Below, in pieces: positions 33,459-42,379 of a stretch of DNA of 64,000 nt. The notes beneath the pieces are model-generated. The model searched no databases, was not told the origin of the DNA, and saw nothing but the letters and a program-made list of their open reading frames with translations. Source of the DNA: JAWXBK01 sp040878185. GTDB lineage: Bacteria; Pseudomonadota; Alphaproteobacteria; Dongiales; Dongiaceae. Within the stretch, counting starts at the first letter, position 1; every line of letters begins with the position of its first letter. Made by a program: the position numbers and the translations under genes. Where the stretch lies: contig JBBDMS010000031.1 of the NCBI GenBank assembly GCA_040878185.1, positions 1 through 64,000 on the forward strand, given 5' to 3'.

Positions 33459-34748
33459 TTGTTCGCCGCCCTCCGATCCGTCGCCTCGCTGCTGCTCGGG
33501 GCCTGCATCCTGATCCTGGGCAACTCGCTGCTCGGCATTTTGCTGCCGATCCGCATGGGCGTCGAAGATCTTTCGCCCGAAATCGCCGGCGTCGTGATGT
33601 CGGCCTATTATTTCGGTCTGGTCGGCGGCAGCCTGTGGGGCAAGCGCATCATCGCGCGGGTCGGTCATATCCGCGCCTTCGCCGCCTTCGCCGCCGGCGC
33701 CTCGGCCGCAACGCTGCTGCATGCGCTCTGGTACGACCCGATTCCCTGGGCCCTGTTGCGCGTGCTGAGCGGCTTCTGCATGGCGGCTCTGTTCGCCGCG
33801 ATCGAGAGCTGGCTCAACATGCGCAGCTCGAACGAAACGCGCGGCCAGGTACTCTCGCTCTATGTCGTGGTCGCCTATGTCGGATCGTCGGCTGGCCAGT
33901 TCCTGGTGAACTATGGCGACGTGCAGGCCTTGCAGCCCTTCATGCTGGTGGCGTTGCTGCTTACCGTATCGCTCATCCCGGTGGTGATGACGCGCGTCGC
34001 CGGCCCGGAGATCGGCGCGAGCGCGCGCCTCTCGCTGGCGAAACTCTATCGCATCTCGCCGGTCGGCGTGGTCGGTTGCGTCGTCTCGGGCATCATCACC
34101 GGCGCATTCTACGGCATGGGTGCGATCTATGCGCAGAATCTCGGCTATAGCGTGTTCGAGGTGTCGCTGTTCATGGGCGTGACGGTGATCGGCGGGTTGA
34201 TCGCACAATGGCCGATCGGCCGCCTCTCCGATAAGTTCGATCGCCGCACCGTGATGTTCTTCGTGCTGCTCGTGCTGGCGGCGGCCTGCGTCGCCAATTA
34301 CGGGCTCGCGCTCAGGCCCGACATGCCGTTGCTGCCAATCCTGATATTGATCGGTATCTTCGGCGGGGCGGCGGCCTCGGTCTATCCGCTCGCGGTCGCG
34401 CATGCCTGCGACTATGTCGAGCAGCCGCAGATGCTCGCGGCGTCGAGCGGCCTGTTGCTCTCCTGGGCACTCGGTTCGGCGGCGGGACCGGTGCTGGGTT
34501 CGCTGGTAATGGGCCAGTTCGCTGATCCGGCGCTTTTCCTGCTGATCGCGGCGGCGGGACTGTTCCTCGCGATCTTCGTGCGCTACCGCATGTCGCGCCG
34601 CATCGCGAAGCCATCGGACGAACAGACCAACTTCGTGCCGGTATCGACGATCGCGCTTGCGCCCACGGAACTCGACCCGCGGTCCGACACGCCGGAGGGC
34701 GAGGTGCTGCCGCCGGATCACGACCGCGGCGCGACCGCGAGCGCCTGA
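33459..34748 (+). CDS. Major facilitator superfamily transporter
   Basis: 429 residues with 12 predicted membrane helices. The A-motif-like loop S-L-W-G-K-R-I-I-A-R-V-G-H lies between helices 2 and 3, and R-L-S-D-K-F-D-R-R-T is the equivalent in the second half. A hydrophilic tail of about 50 residues follows the last helix. Belongs to the YcaD-like group; substrate unknown. Start TTG at 33459 is preceded by GGGAGCCATCGC. The next gene starts 24 bases downstream. Confidence 0.85.
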   Translation: MFAALRSVASLLLGACILILGNSLLGILLPIRMGVEDLSPEIAGVVMSAYYFGLVGGSLWGKRIIARVGHIRAFAAFAAGASAATLLHALWYDPIPWALLRVLSGFCMAALFAAIESWLNMRSSNETRGQVLSLYVVVAYVGSSAGQFLVNYGDVQALQPFMLVALLLTVSLIPVVMTRVAGPEIGASARLSLAKLYRISPVGVVGCVVSGIITGAFYGMGAIYAQNLGYSVFEVSLFMGVTVIGGLIAQWPIGRLSDKFDRRTVMFFVLLVLAAACVANYGLALRPDMPLLPILILIGIFGGAAASVYPLAVAHACDYVEQPQMLAASSGLLLSWALGSAAGPVLGSLVMGQFADPALFLLIAAAGLFLAIFVRYRMSRRIAKPSDEQTNFVPVSTIALAPTELDPRSDTPEGEVLPPDHDRGATASA

Positions 34749-34772
34749 ACCATCGATAGCAACGCACACCGC

Positions 34773-35603
34773 ATGACCCTGCCGATGTTCATCATCGATG
34801 CGTTCGCCGAGCGCACGCTGGCCGGCAATCCCGCTGCCGTCTGTCCGCTCGAAACCTGGCTGCCGGACGACCGCATGCAGGCGATCGCCGCCGAAATGAA
34901 TTTGTCCGAAACCGTGTTCTTCGCACCGGAACCGGGTGGCTCCTTGTCCGGCGGTGGCGACCTCGGCATCCGCTGGTTCACGCCGACGCGCGAGGTAACC
35001 CTGATCGGCCATGCGACGCTGGCCGCCGGCCATCTTATGTTCGAACGGTTGCGGCCGGGCGCGCGGGAAGTCCGTTTCATGAACGGCGGCGAGGCGATGA
35101 TCGTGCGACGCGATGGCGCGGCCCTCATGCTTGAAATGCCGGCCTTGCGGCCGCGCCCGATCGAGGCGCCGGCGGCGCTGGCCGAAGGGCTGGGTGCGAA
35201 CCCTCAGCGCGTCATGGCGGCAAAGCATTATCTTTGCGTGTTCGAGCGCGAGGAACAGGTGGCGGCACTGAAACCCGACATGGCCAGGATCGCGGCACTC
35301 GAATTGCCCGCGGTCATCGTGACCGCGCCGGCGGGCGACAGCGCGCGTTCGGATAAGGGCAGGCCCGCCGCCGATTTCGTCTCGCGCTTCTTCGCACCGG
35401 CCAATGGGGTTCCGGAAGACGCCGTATCGGGTGTCGCGCATCTCTGCCTCGCGCCCTACTGGGCGGAGCGGCTCGGCAAGAAAAAACTCGTCGGCCGGCA
35501 ATTGTCGCAGCGCGGCGGCATCGTGCTGTGCGAGGATCTCGGCGACCGGGTGACGCTCGGCGGCAGCGCCGTCATCTTTCTCGAAGGCCGCATCGCGGAT
35601 TGA
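34773..35603 (+). CDS. PhzF-family isomerase/epimerase-like protein
   Basis: 276 residues with the diaminopimelate-epimerase fold. The family signature is F-A-E-R-T-L-A-G-N-P-A-A-V near residue 11, the catalytic-glutamate segment N-L-S-E-T-V-F-F near 45, E-V-T-L-I-G-H-A-T-L-A near 70-80, and G-V-P-E-D-A-V-S-G-V-A-H near 215. Related enzymes isomerise small acids; no phenazine genes are present, so the substrate is unknown. Five bases before the following kinase-like gene. Confidence 0.9.
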   Translation: MTLPMFIIDAFAERTLAGNPAAVCPLETWLPDDRMQAIAAEMNLSETVFFAPEPGGSLSGGGDLGIRWFTPTREVTLIGHATLAAGHLMFERLRPGAREVRFMNGGEAMIVRRDGAALMLEMPALRPRPIEAPAALAEGLGANPQRVMAAKHYLCVFEREEQVAALKPDMARIAALELPAVIVTAPAGDSARSDKGRPAADFVSRFFAPANGVPEDAVSGVAHLCLAPYWAERLGKKKLVGRQLSQRGGIVLCEDLGDRVTLGGSAVIFLEGRIAD

Positions 35604-35607
35604 CGCA

Positions 35608-36165
35608 ATGACCGGGACCGCGCGTATCGTGCTCCTCAACGGCGCCGGCAGCGCCGGCAAGAGCGCCATCGCAAAGGCGCTGCAGGCGATCACGGCCGAA
35701 CCGTTCCTGCATGTCGAAATGGACGCGTTCATGGCGATGCTGCCGGACAGCTATTTCGGCGATCCGGCCGGCATGGTTTTCGAAACGATCCTCGACGATG
35801 GCAAGCCGTCGATCGTTATTCGTACCGGCCCGATGGTCGAGAACGCGCTGCGGGGCATGCGCCACGCCGTCGCCGCGATGGCGGCACAGGGCAATAACCA
35901 GATCGTCGACGATGTCATGCTGGGCGGCGAGAACGCCGAGTACACGGCGCTGCTTGCACCTTACAGGCTTTACCGCGTCGGTGTGTTCGCGCCGCTCGAT
36001 GTGCTCGAAGCGCGCGAGCGGCAGCGCGGTGACCGAGAGCTCGGGCTCGCGCGCTGGCAGCATGAGCGCGTGCACCGGAACATCGTCTACGATCTCGAGC
36101 TCGATACCAGCCGTGCGACGCCGATGGAATGTGCGGAACGGATCAGGCGGACATTCGGGCTGTAG
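35608..36165 (+). CDS. Chloramphenicol-phosphotransferase-like P-loop kinase
   Basis: 185 residues. Walker A L-N-G-A-G-S-A-G-K-S-A-I-A-K (about 8-21), an M-D-A-F-M-A-M segment, I-V-D-D-V-M-L at about 88-94, and an arginine-rich R-E-R-Q-R-G-D-R-E-L lid. The family includes the chloramphenicol 3-O-phosphotransferase of Streptomyces, but most members are uncharacterised small-molecule kinases. Resistance should not be assumed. Same direction as the PhzF gene and probably in one transcript with it. Confidence 0.8.
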   Translation: MTGTARIVLLNGAGSAGKSAIAKALQAITAEPFLHVEMDAFMAMLPDSYFGDPAGMVFETILDDGKPSIVIRTGPMVENALRGMRHAVAAMAAQGNNQIVDDVMLGGENAEYTALLAPYRLYRVGVFAPLDVLEARERQRGDRELGLARWQHERVHRNIVYDLELDTSRATPMECAERIRRTFGL

Positions 36166-36198
36166 TCGTTCGCAGTATAAAGCGCGGGCGCGACCGGT

Positions 36199-36789
36199 TC
36201 AGTTCAACTGCGCCTGGGCGAGGCGGGCGGCGAACCAGTCATGCGCGATGCGGCGCGCCGCATCGGGGGTGAAGCGGCCATCGGACAAGGCCGCACGCAG
36301 CCACAGCCCGTCGATCAGGATCGACAGTCCTTCGGCGATCGCATCGGCTTCCTTGCGCGGCATCAGTTCGGTGAGTGCATGTGCGAGGTTGGTGTGCATG
36401 CGGTCGATCAGGATGCGCTGCACGCGGCGGAAGCTCGGATTGCAGTGAACCTGCGAACAGAAGGCGAGCCAGGCGGTGACGCCCTGCGGCGAGAGCACGC
36501 CGGTCGCGAGATTGCCGTCGATCACTGCCGCGACGCGGTCGCGCGGCGTCTTCGCATGGCGCAGCCGATCGACCGTGCCGGCGCGCACATCGGTCGCAAG
36601 CTGGCGCATCGTCGCCTCGAGCAGATCCGCCTTGCTTTGGAAATAATGGTGAACGATGCCGGTCGAGACGCCGGCCAGCGCGCTGATACGCTGCAGCGTT
36701 GCGTCGGCGAAGCCGTTCTCGTGGATCGCCGCGATGGTCGCTTCGATCAGTTGCCGGCGGCGGATAGGTTCCATGCCGAGCTTGGGCAT
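36199..36789 (-). CDS. betI: BetI-type TetR repressor
   Basis: 196 residues, beginning M-P-K-L-G-M-E-P-I-R-R-R-Q-L-I-E-A-T like characterised BetI. Helix-turn-helix R-I-S-A-L-A-G-V-S-T-G-I-V-H-H-Y-F at about 34-50, then L-L-E-A-T-M-R. The ligand domain retains W-L-A-F-C-S and I-D-G-L-W-L-R-A-A-L-S. BetI senses choline and represses choline-to-betaine genes. No betA, betB or betT is adjacent, so this copy is an orphan that may act elsewhere and on itself through the palindrome just upstream. Confidence 0.9.
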   Translation of the reverse strand: MPKLGMEPIRRRQLIEATIAAIHENGFADATLQRISALAGVSTGIVHHYFQSKADLLEATMRQLATDVRAGTVDRLRHAKTPRDRVAAVIDGNLATGVLSPQGVTAWLAFCSQVHCNPSFRRVQRILIDRMHTNLAHALTELMPRKEADAIAEGLSILIDGLWLRAALSDGRFTPDAARRIAHDWFAARLAQAQLN

Positions 36790-36825
36790 CGGCGTCTCCT
36801 CGACCTCTAGGGCGATTCTTTTTAT

Positions 36826-36839
36826 ATTGGACAGCCAAT
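36826..36839. promoter_or_regulatory. BetI-like operator upstream of betI
   Basis: Perfect inverted repeat ATTGG-ACAG-CCAAT, 37 bases upstream of the betI start, in an A/T-rich promoter patch (TTTTTATATTGGACAG). Position and symmetry fit autoregulation by BetI. No equal copy was seen in front of the Rieske or ProX genes. Confidence 0.6.
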
Positions 36840-37011
36840 CAATGAAAGAGCTAAATTCTCGGGAGGGCGGTCGCCGTCGTCATGGAAACGGCTATTTGCC
36901 GCGCGTTCGGGGCTCGCCCGGCGTGTGGTCATGTCGGGACCAGGTCCGGGGGGACCATAGCGGCGGCCGTCCACTGACATGGCACGGCCACCGATTGTCA
37001 GGATCGGTGGT

Positions 37012-37854
37012 TCAGGAATTGAGATGAAACAGGGCACCCGGATAAGGCGCATGCCAGGCGTCGGCCACGGCGGTCACATAGATCGTCGGCGGTGCGTTGC
37101 CATGCGACGGGCCGAAGGCGAGGTTGGTCGGATAGCGCATCGGCAGATCGATGCTGCCGGCGAGGCTTCCATCGGCTTCGAGCGTGAGCAATCGGCCGGT
37201 GCCGAAATGCGCGACATGCAGTCGTCCGTCGGCATCCAGTGCCATCCCGTCGCCGCCGGCATAGGGTTCGCGATCGAGTTCATGCGGCGCGACATGGCCG
37301 AGGCGGCAGAAGACGCGCGCGGCACCGAGATCGCGGAAGGCCGGCATGTCGAACATCAGAATGCGTTGCGCAAGATGCTCGCTGACATAGAGACGGCGGC
37401 GCGCGGCATCGTATGCAATGCCATTTGGAAAATGCAGTCCTTCGGCCAGCACGCGAATCTGTCCCCGCGGATCGAAATGCAGAAGCGCACCCTCGATCGG
37501 CGCCGCAACGTCGAAGCGGCCCGAGGCGGTGAAGAAAAACCCGCCATATCCGTCGGATGTCAGATCGTTAGGCCCAACGAATCCGTTGCCGTCGATGTCT
37601 CGATCCCAGCGTGCGCGCGTGGTTCCGTCCGCGCCGATGCGCAGCAGCGCGTTGCCGTCGAACGCGCAGAGCAGGAGATCGTCGCCCCAGGCCGCAAGCG
37701 CGCAGGGTCCGCTGCCGGCCTCCTGCCAGAGGACGTCGTTGCTTCGGCCGTTCCAGCTCATGATCCGGTGCGCGCCGTATTCGACGTACCAGAGCCGATC
37801 CCGATGCCAGAGCGGGCCCTCGGGATAGCACGCATCCCCATTGATCGCGTCCAT
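37012..37854 (-). CDS. SMP-30/gluconolactonase-like propeller protein
   Basis: 280 residues from ATG 37854 (M-D-A-I-N-G-D-A-C-Y-P-E-G-P-L-W); two further in-frame starts lie up to 12 codons upstream. Metal-site landmarks Y-P-E-G-P-L-W, N-D-L-T-S-D-G-Y-G-G-F-F-F-T, P-N-G-I-A-Y-D and G-D-G-M-A-L-D are those of SMP-30 lactonases. Substrate unknown. It diverges from the EamA transporter gene with 50 bases between. Confidence 0.85.
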   Translation of the reverse strand: MDAINGDACYPEGPLWHRDRLWYVEYGAHRIMSWNGRSNDVLWQEAGSGPCALAAWGDDLLLCAFDGNALLRIGADGTTRARWDRDIDGNGFVGPNDLTSDGYGGFFFTASGRFDVAAPIEGALLHFDPRGQIRVLAEGLHFPNGIAYDAARRRLYVSEHLAQRILMFDMPAFRDLGAARVFCRLGHVAPHELDREPYAGGDGMALDADGRLHVAHFGTGRLLTLEADGSLAGSIDLPMRYPTNLAFGPSHGNAPPTIYVTAVADAWHAPYPGALFHLNS

Positions 37855-37904
37855 CGCACCCATCCTGCGGCGATTTGCGGCGCCGCTCAATCGGGAACGC
37901 TATC

Positions 37905-38882
37905 ATGGCTCTGATGCGCGGTGCCCGCTCCGAACTGCTGCCGTCGGCTGCGATCGCCTGCGTTGCCGCGACCTGGGGCGCCTATTGGCTGCCGCTCCGC
38001 CATATCGACGGGCTCGGCCTGCCGGGCGCCTGGGCCACGTCCATCATGGTGCTGCTCGCGACATTGGCGCTGGTGCCGGGTCAGATCGTCCGCTGGCGCC
38101 GGCTTGCGAATGGTGGCTGGCCGCTCCTCATCTCCGGGCTGCTGGCCGGCACGGCGTTCATTCTTTATTCGAACTCTTATGCCTTCACGTCAATCGTGAA
38201 CGTGCTGTTCCTGTTTTACATCTCGCCGGTCTGGAGCACGCTGATGGCGCGCGTGTTTCTCGGCGAACGGATTTCGCCGATTCGCGTCGCAGCGATCGTC
38301 GCCGCATTCGGCGGGCTTGCAATTTTTCTGGGTGAAAGCGGTCAGTGGCCGATCCCGCGCAATGTCGGCGACTGGATGACATTGAGCTCCGGCATCACCT
38401 GGTCGCTCGCGACGATCGTCATACGCAAGTATCAGGGGCCCGATGCCGATCCCGCCCGTCGGGTCAACGGTCCCGGCGCGTACGAAAACACTTTCATGTT
38501 TTTTGGCGGCGGTTTGATCGCCGCCTTGTTGCTGCCGTTTCTGCTGCTGCCCGATCCGATCGGCGCGCTGCCGCCGGTTGCCGACTTTGGCCCCTATCTA
38601 CCCTGGCTGATCGGCCTGGCATTGCTGTGGTGGGTGCCCAGTCAGTTCATGCTCATGTGGGGTGTACCGAAGGTGAGCCCGGGCCGCGTCGGCATTCTGC
38701 TGATGGCGGAGGCTTTGTTCGGCTCATTCACGGCGGCGCTGTTCAGCGACGAGCCGTTCGGCGTGCGCCAGATCACGGGCGGGCTGCTCATTCTGGGTGC
38801 CGCCATCGTCGATACGCTGGTCGTCCGCAGCGAAATTGCGCCCCGACCGACCAAACAGGTTCAACCCGCGGCCGGACAGTGA
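37905..38882 (+). CDS. EamA/DMT superfamily transporter
   Basis: 325-residue membrane protein with about ten hydrophobic helices in two EamA repeats. The first starts A-A-T-W-G-A-Y-W-L-P-L and the second W-M-T-L-S-S-G-I-T-W-S-L-A. Includes F-L-G-E-R-I-S-P near residue 115. Metabolite exporter or importer, substrate unknown. ATG 37905 chosen over an earlier ATG. The next gene, a Rieske oxygenase, starts 34 bases downstream and is probably co-transcribed. Confidence 0.86.
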   Translation: MALMRGARSELLPSAAIACVAATWGAYWLPLRHIDGLGLPGAWATSIMVLLATLALVPGQIVRWRRLANGGWPLLISGLLAGTAFILYSNSYAFTSIVNVLFLFYISPVWSTLMARVFLGERISPIRVAAIVAAFGGLAIFLGESGQWPIPRNVGDWMTLSSGITWSLATIVIRKYQGPDADPARRVNGPGAYENTFMFFGGGLIAALLLPFLLLPDPIGALPPVADFGPYLPWLIGLALLWWVPSQFMLMWGVPKVSPGRVGILLMAEALFGSFTAALFSDEPFGVRQITGGLLILGAAIVDTLVVRSEIAPRPTKQVQPAAGQ

Positions 38883-38916
38883 CCGCGCCGGATTTTTCTG
38901 CCGAAGGAGAAAAGAT

Positions 38917-40068
38917 ATGAACGACCAGTCTCCCGCCACGCTGTTCACGCCACCCGGCAAGGTGAGCGAAACCCGGCCGTACAATTCGGATCCGGCGCGC
39001 GGCTATACGATCCCGGCGCATCATTACTACGACCCGGCGATCTATCAGGAAGAGCTGGAGGCGATTTTCTATCGCTCGTGGCTCTATGTCAGCCATGTCG
39101 AAAAGGTGCGCGATCCCGGTGACTATGTCACGACGACGATCGGCGACCAGAACGTGTTCGTCATTCGCGGCAAGGACAATGTGCTGCGCGCCTTTTACAA
39201 CGTGTGCCAGCATCGCGGGCACGAGCTGCTCAAGGGTTCGGGCAATTCGAAAGTTATCACCTGCCCGTATCACGCCTGGAGCTATCACGCCGACGGGAAG
39301 TTGCGCACGGCGCGCGGCTGTCAGGACATGGTCGATTTCGACAAAGGGAACTTTACCCTGAAAGAGGTCGGCGTCGATGTGTTCTGCAACATGCTGTTCG
39401 TCAATCTCGATCCGAACGCATCGCCGGTGGCGACACAGCTCGACGGGCTCGAGGAAGAACTGCGACGGTATTGCCCGACGCTTGACGATCTGACCCACGC
39501 CGAGACTCTGCTGTTCGATGTCAATGCGAACTGGAAGAACGTCGTCGACAATTTCGTCGAATGCTATCACTGCCCGATCGGGCACCCGGCCTTTGTCGAG
39601 CTGGTCGACATGCCAAGCTACCGCACCAATACGCACCGGCTCTGGTCGAGCCATTGCGGCCATGCGAAATCGGGCCAGAACTCGGCTTACAAGTTCGAAG
39701 GTTCTCCGGAGGATACGGCATTTGGCGCCTGGTGGATCTGGCCGGACCTCACGCTGGTGATGAATCCGGGCTGCCCCAATCTCGTCGTTTTCCGCGTCAA
39801 GCCGGGCGGCCCGGAACTGACCAACGAGACACTCGAATTCTATCTCTCCGCGAAGACACCGAACGCCGTCGAACAGGCTTCGATCGACTATTTCCGCGAC
39901 ACGTTGAATCCGGAAGATCTCGGCCTGGTGGAGAGCGTGCAGCGCGGCCTGCGCTCGCGCGGTTACAACCAGGGCCGCTACGTCGTCGACAAGGATCGCA
40001 CCCAGAACAGCGAGCACGGATTGCATCACTTCCACACGCGCGTGCTGGAAGCACTCGGCCGCATCTAA
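38917..40068 (+). CDS. Rieske non-heme iron oxygenase alpha subunit, betaine-demethylase type (second copy)
   Basis: 383 residues from ATG 38917, with AAGGAG seven bases upstream. Rieske motif C-Q-H-R-G-H (about 93-98) and C-P-Y-H-A-W. Iron site D-N-F-V-E-C-Y-H-C-P-I-G-H with a later acidic ligand. Immediately followed, same strand, by a ProXVW-like betaine importer, so the imported quaternary amine is the likely substrate. GbcA-like glycine betaine monooxygenase is the best guess; stachydrine or carnitine demethylase is possible. No reductase partner nearby. Related to the protein at 28960-30096. Confidence 0.85.
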   Translation: MNDQSPATLFTPPGKVSETRPYNSDPARGYTIPAHHYYDPAIYQEELEAIFYRSWLYVSHVEKVRDPGDYVTTTIGDQNVFVIRGKDNVLRAFYNVCQHRGHELLKGSGNSKVITCPYHAWSYHADGKLRTARGCQDMVDFDKGNFTLKEVGVDVFCNMLFVNLDPNASPVATQLDGLEEELRRYCPTLDDLTHAETLLFDVNANWKNVVDNFVECYHCPIGHPAFVELVDMPSYRTNTHRLWSSHCGHAKSGQNSAYKFEGSPEDTAFGAWWIWPDLTLVMNPGCPNLVVFRVKPGGPELTNETLEFYLSAKTPNAVEQASIDYFRDTLNPEDLGLVESVQRGLRSRGYNQGRYVVDKDRTQNSEHGLHHFHTRVLEALGRI

Positions 40069-40253
40069 CGGCGGTTGTTGCGGAAGAACCGGCTCCTCCG
40101 GTCGCATTCTGCGGCCGGAGCGGGGAGTTTTGTGCCGCTGGACGCCCCCGCCTTTTATGCCCTAGTCTTTGCGACCAATCGGACGGCGGGCCTGCATCCC
40201 TCCGGGATGTGGCCCGACGCTCCCAAAAATGAATCAAACGCGGAGGCTTCGGA

Positions 40254-41234
40254 ATGCGTAACCCCCTGAAAACACTGGCGGCGGGTCTTGTCGGCGCTGC
40301 CTTTGTCGGGCTCGTCGCGGCGACCCCGGCATCGGCCGAGGTGCCGGAGAGTGCCGACCCGATCAAACTCGCGATGAACGAGTGGACCGGCCAGGTCATC
40401 ACCACCCATATCGCTGGCGAGATCCTGAAGCGCATGGGCTACAACGTCGAGTACACCACAGCCGGCTACCTGCCGCAGTTCGAAGCGATTCAGGACGGCA
40501 CGGTCACGGCGTCGCTCGAAATCTGGTCGAACAATGTCGGTGACGCGTATACGACCGCCGAAGCGACGGGCAACATCGAACGTATCGGCGACCTTGGTCT
40601 GAATGCCGGTGAGCGCTGGATCTATCCGAAATACATGGAAGAGCAGTGCCCGGGCCTGCCGGCTCTCGATGCGTTCATCGCCTGCGCCGATCAGTTCTCG
40701 ACGCCCGAGACGTTCCCGAACGGTCGTCTGCTCGACTATCCGCTCGATTGGGGTGCACGCAACGTCGATGTGATCAACGCGCTGGAACTGCCCTACACGT
40801 CCGTGCCGGGCGGCAGCGAGGGTGCGATGGTCGCGGAGTTCAAGGCCGCTTACGAGCGCCAGGAACCGATCGTAATGATGTTCTGGACGCCGCACTGGAT
40901 CTACGCCGACGTCGAAGTGGGCGCGGTCGATCTGCCGGCCTTCGATCCGGTTTGCGAAAGCGATGCCGCATGGGGCCGTAATCCCGATGCGACCGGCGAC
41001 TGCCTCTATGAACAGCCGACGACGTTCAAGGTGGCATGGAGCGGCATGAAGGATCAGTGGCCGGCGGCTTACCGCTTCCTCTCTAACTTTACGCTCGCTG
41101 CCGAGGACCAGATCCCGATCATCGCGCAAGTCGATTCGCAGGGTGTGGATCTCGATACCGCCGTGAAGGAATGGGTCGACGCCAACGAGGCCAAGTGGCG
41201 CCCGATGGTGGACGCCGCACTCGCCGGCAGCTGA
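40254..41234 (+). CDS. proX: Glycine betaine/quaternary amine ABC transporter, substrate-binding protein
   Basis: 326 residues. Signal peptide of about 29 residues ending A-S-A. OpuAC-type receptor: I-K-L-A-M-N-E-W-T-G-Q, then G-Y-L-P-Q-F-E-A-I-Q-D-G-T-V-T-A-S-L-E-I-W, and later M-M-F-W-T-P-H-W-I-Y, the tryptophans and tyrosines that build an aromatic cage for trimethylammonium groups. First gene of proX-V-W. Exact ligand (betaine, choline, carnitine, stachydrine) is not set by sequence alone. Confidence 0.87.
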   Translation: MRNPLKTLAAGLVGAAFVGLVAATPASAEVPESADPIKLAMNEWTGQVITTHIAGEILKRMGYNVEYTTAGYLPQFEAIQDGTVTASLEIWSNNVGDAYTTAEATGNIERIGDLGLNAGERWIYPKYMEEQCPGLPALDAFIACADQFSTPETFPNGRLLDYPLDWGARNVDVINALELPYTSVPGGSEGAMVAEFKAAYERQEPIVMMFWTPHWIYADVEVGAVDLPAFDPVCESDAAWGRNPDATGDCLYEQPTTFKVAWSGMKDQWPAAYRFLSNFTLAAEDQIPIIAQVDSQGVDLDTAVKEWVDANEAKWRPMVDAALAGS

Positions 41235-41245
41235 GCCGAAAGAGA

Positions 41246-41275
41246 TTAGGGCCGGACCGAGAGGTTCGGCCCTAA
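41246..41275 (+). terminator. Hairpin between proX and proV (attenuator-like)
   Basis: Stem TTAGGGCCGGACC / GGTTCGGCCCTAA, 13 pairs including one G-T, closed by a GAGA tetraloop, 11 bases after the proX stop. No T-run. Same placement as the hairpin after aepX, consistent with raising receptor mRNA over membrane-component mRNA. Confidence 0.6.
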
Positions 41276-41317
41276 CTCCATCCGCATATCGTCGAGACCT
41301 TCTGCCGGGGGCATTCG

Positions 41318-42379
41318 ATGGCCGACCCAAGCGCGACCCGTGATATCAAACTGTCCTGCCGCAACGTCTGGAAAGTATACGGCACGGATCCGGGCGCGTT
41401 CTTCCCGGGGCGTAACGGGAAGGTCGACGATGCTCGCGCGCATGTCGCCCGCATCAAGCAGGACAAACATATCGTCGCCTGCGCCGATGTCAGCTTCGAG
41501 GTCAACGAAGGCGAGATCTTCATCATCATGGGGCTCTCGGGCTCCGGCAAATCCACCATCGTCCGTTGCCTCTCGCGCCTGGTCGAACCGACCGCGGGCG
41601 AAGTGCTGTTCAACGGCCAGGATCTGCTGAAGTCGAGCCGCGACGAGCTCACCGAGATCCGCCGTCACAAGATGGGCATGGTGTTCCAGAATTTCGGGCT
41701 CATGCCGCATCTGACGGCGATCGACAACGTCGCCTTTCCGCTCAAGGTGCAGGGCGTGGCGCCGGCCGAACGCCTCAAGCGTGCGGCCGAGATGCTCGAT
41801 CTCGTGGGATTGAGCGGGCGCGAGAAGAACTTCCCGAGCGAGCTCTCCGGCGGCCAGCAGCAGCGGGTCGGCATCGCGCGATCGCTGGCGGTCGAGCCCG
41901 AGCTGTGGTTCCTCGACGAGCCGTTCAGCGCGCTCGATCCCCTGATCCGCCGGCAGATGCAGGACGAGTTCCTGCGGCTGCAGAAGATGCTGCACAAGAC
42001 GATCGTGTTCATCACCCATGATTTTCTCGAGGCGCTGCGTTTGGGCGACCGGATTGCAATCATGAAAGATGGCGTCGTCGTGCAGATCGGTACGCCGTCC
42101 GAGGTCGTGATGCGGCCGGCCGATGACTATGTCGCCGAATTCACCCAGGATGTGCCGCGCGTGAAAGTCATCACGGTCGGGGAATGCATGACGGCCGGTC
42201 CGGCGCCGAACGGCGCCGGCAGGATCGGCATCGGCCTCACGCTTGAACAGGTTCTGCCGCAATTTGCCCGCGGCGTCGGCGCGCTCGATTGCGTCGACGA
42301 GAGCGGCGCCGTTCGCGGTCATGTGACGCCGTCGGGCGTCCTGATGGCGCTCGCGACCGAAGACGGCCGCGCGCTATGA
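41318..42379 (+). CDS. proV: Glycine betaine-type ABC transporter, ATP-binding protein
   Basis: 353 residues. ProV/OpuAA-like N-terminal extension K-V-Y-G-T-D-P-G-A-F, Walker A M-G-L-S-G-S-G-K-S-T (about 70-79), signature L-S-G-G-Q-Q-Q-R-V-G, Walker B L-W-F-L-D-E-P, and H-loop I-T-H-D-F-L-E-A. After residue 265 there is a shortened C-terminal part instead of a full double CBS module; it retains G-H-V-T-P-S-G-V-L near the end. Stop overlaps the proW start by 4 bases. Confidence 0.9.
   Translation: MADPSATRDIKLSCRNVWKVYGTDPGAFFPGRNGKVDDARAHVARIKQDKHIVACADVSFEVNEGEIFIIMGLSGSGKSTIVRCLSRLVEPTAGEVLFNGQDLLKSSRDELTEIRRHKMGMVFQNFGLMPHLTAIDNVAFPLKVQGVAPAERLKRAAEMLDLVGLSGREKNFPSELSGGQQQRVGIARSLAVEPELWFLDEPFSALDPLIRRQMQDEFLRLQKMLHKTIVFITHDFLEALRLGDRIAIMKDGVVVQIGTPSEVVMRPADDYVAEFTQDVPRVKVITVGECMTAGPAPNGAGRIGIGLTLEQVLPQFARGVGALDCVDESGAVRGHVTPSGVLMALATEDGRAL

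Noticed and set aside
33204..35732. Minus-strand open frame of about 840 codons opposite the MFS and PhzF genes
   Set aside because: Arg/His/Gln-rich composition and no motifs; both plus-strand genes show strong family features.
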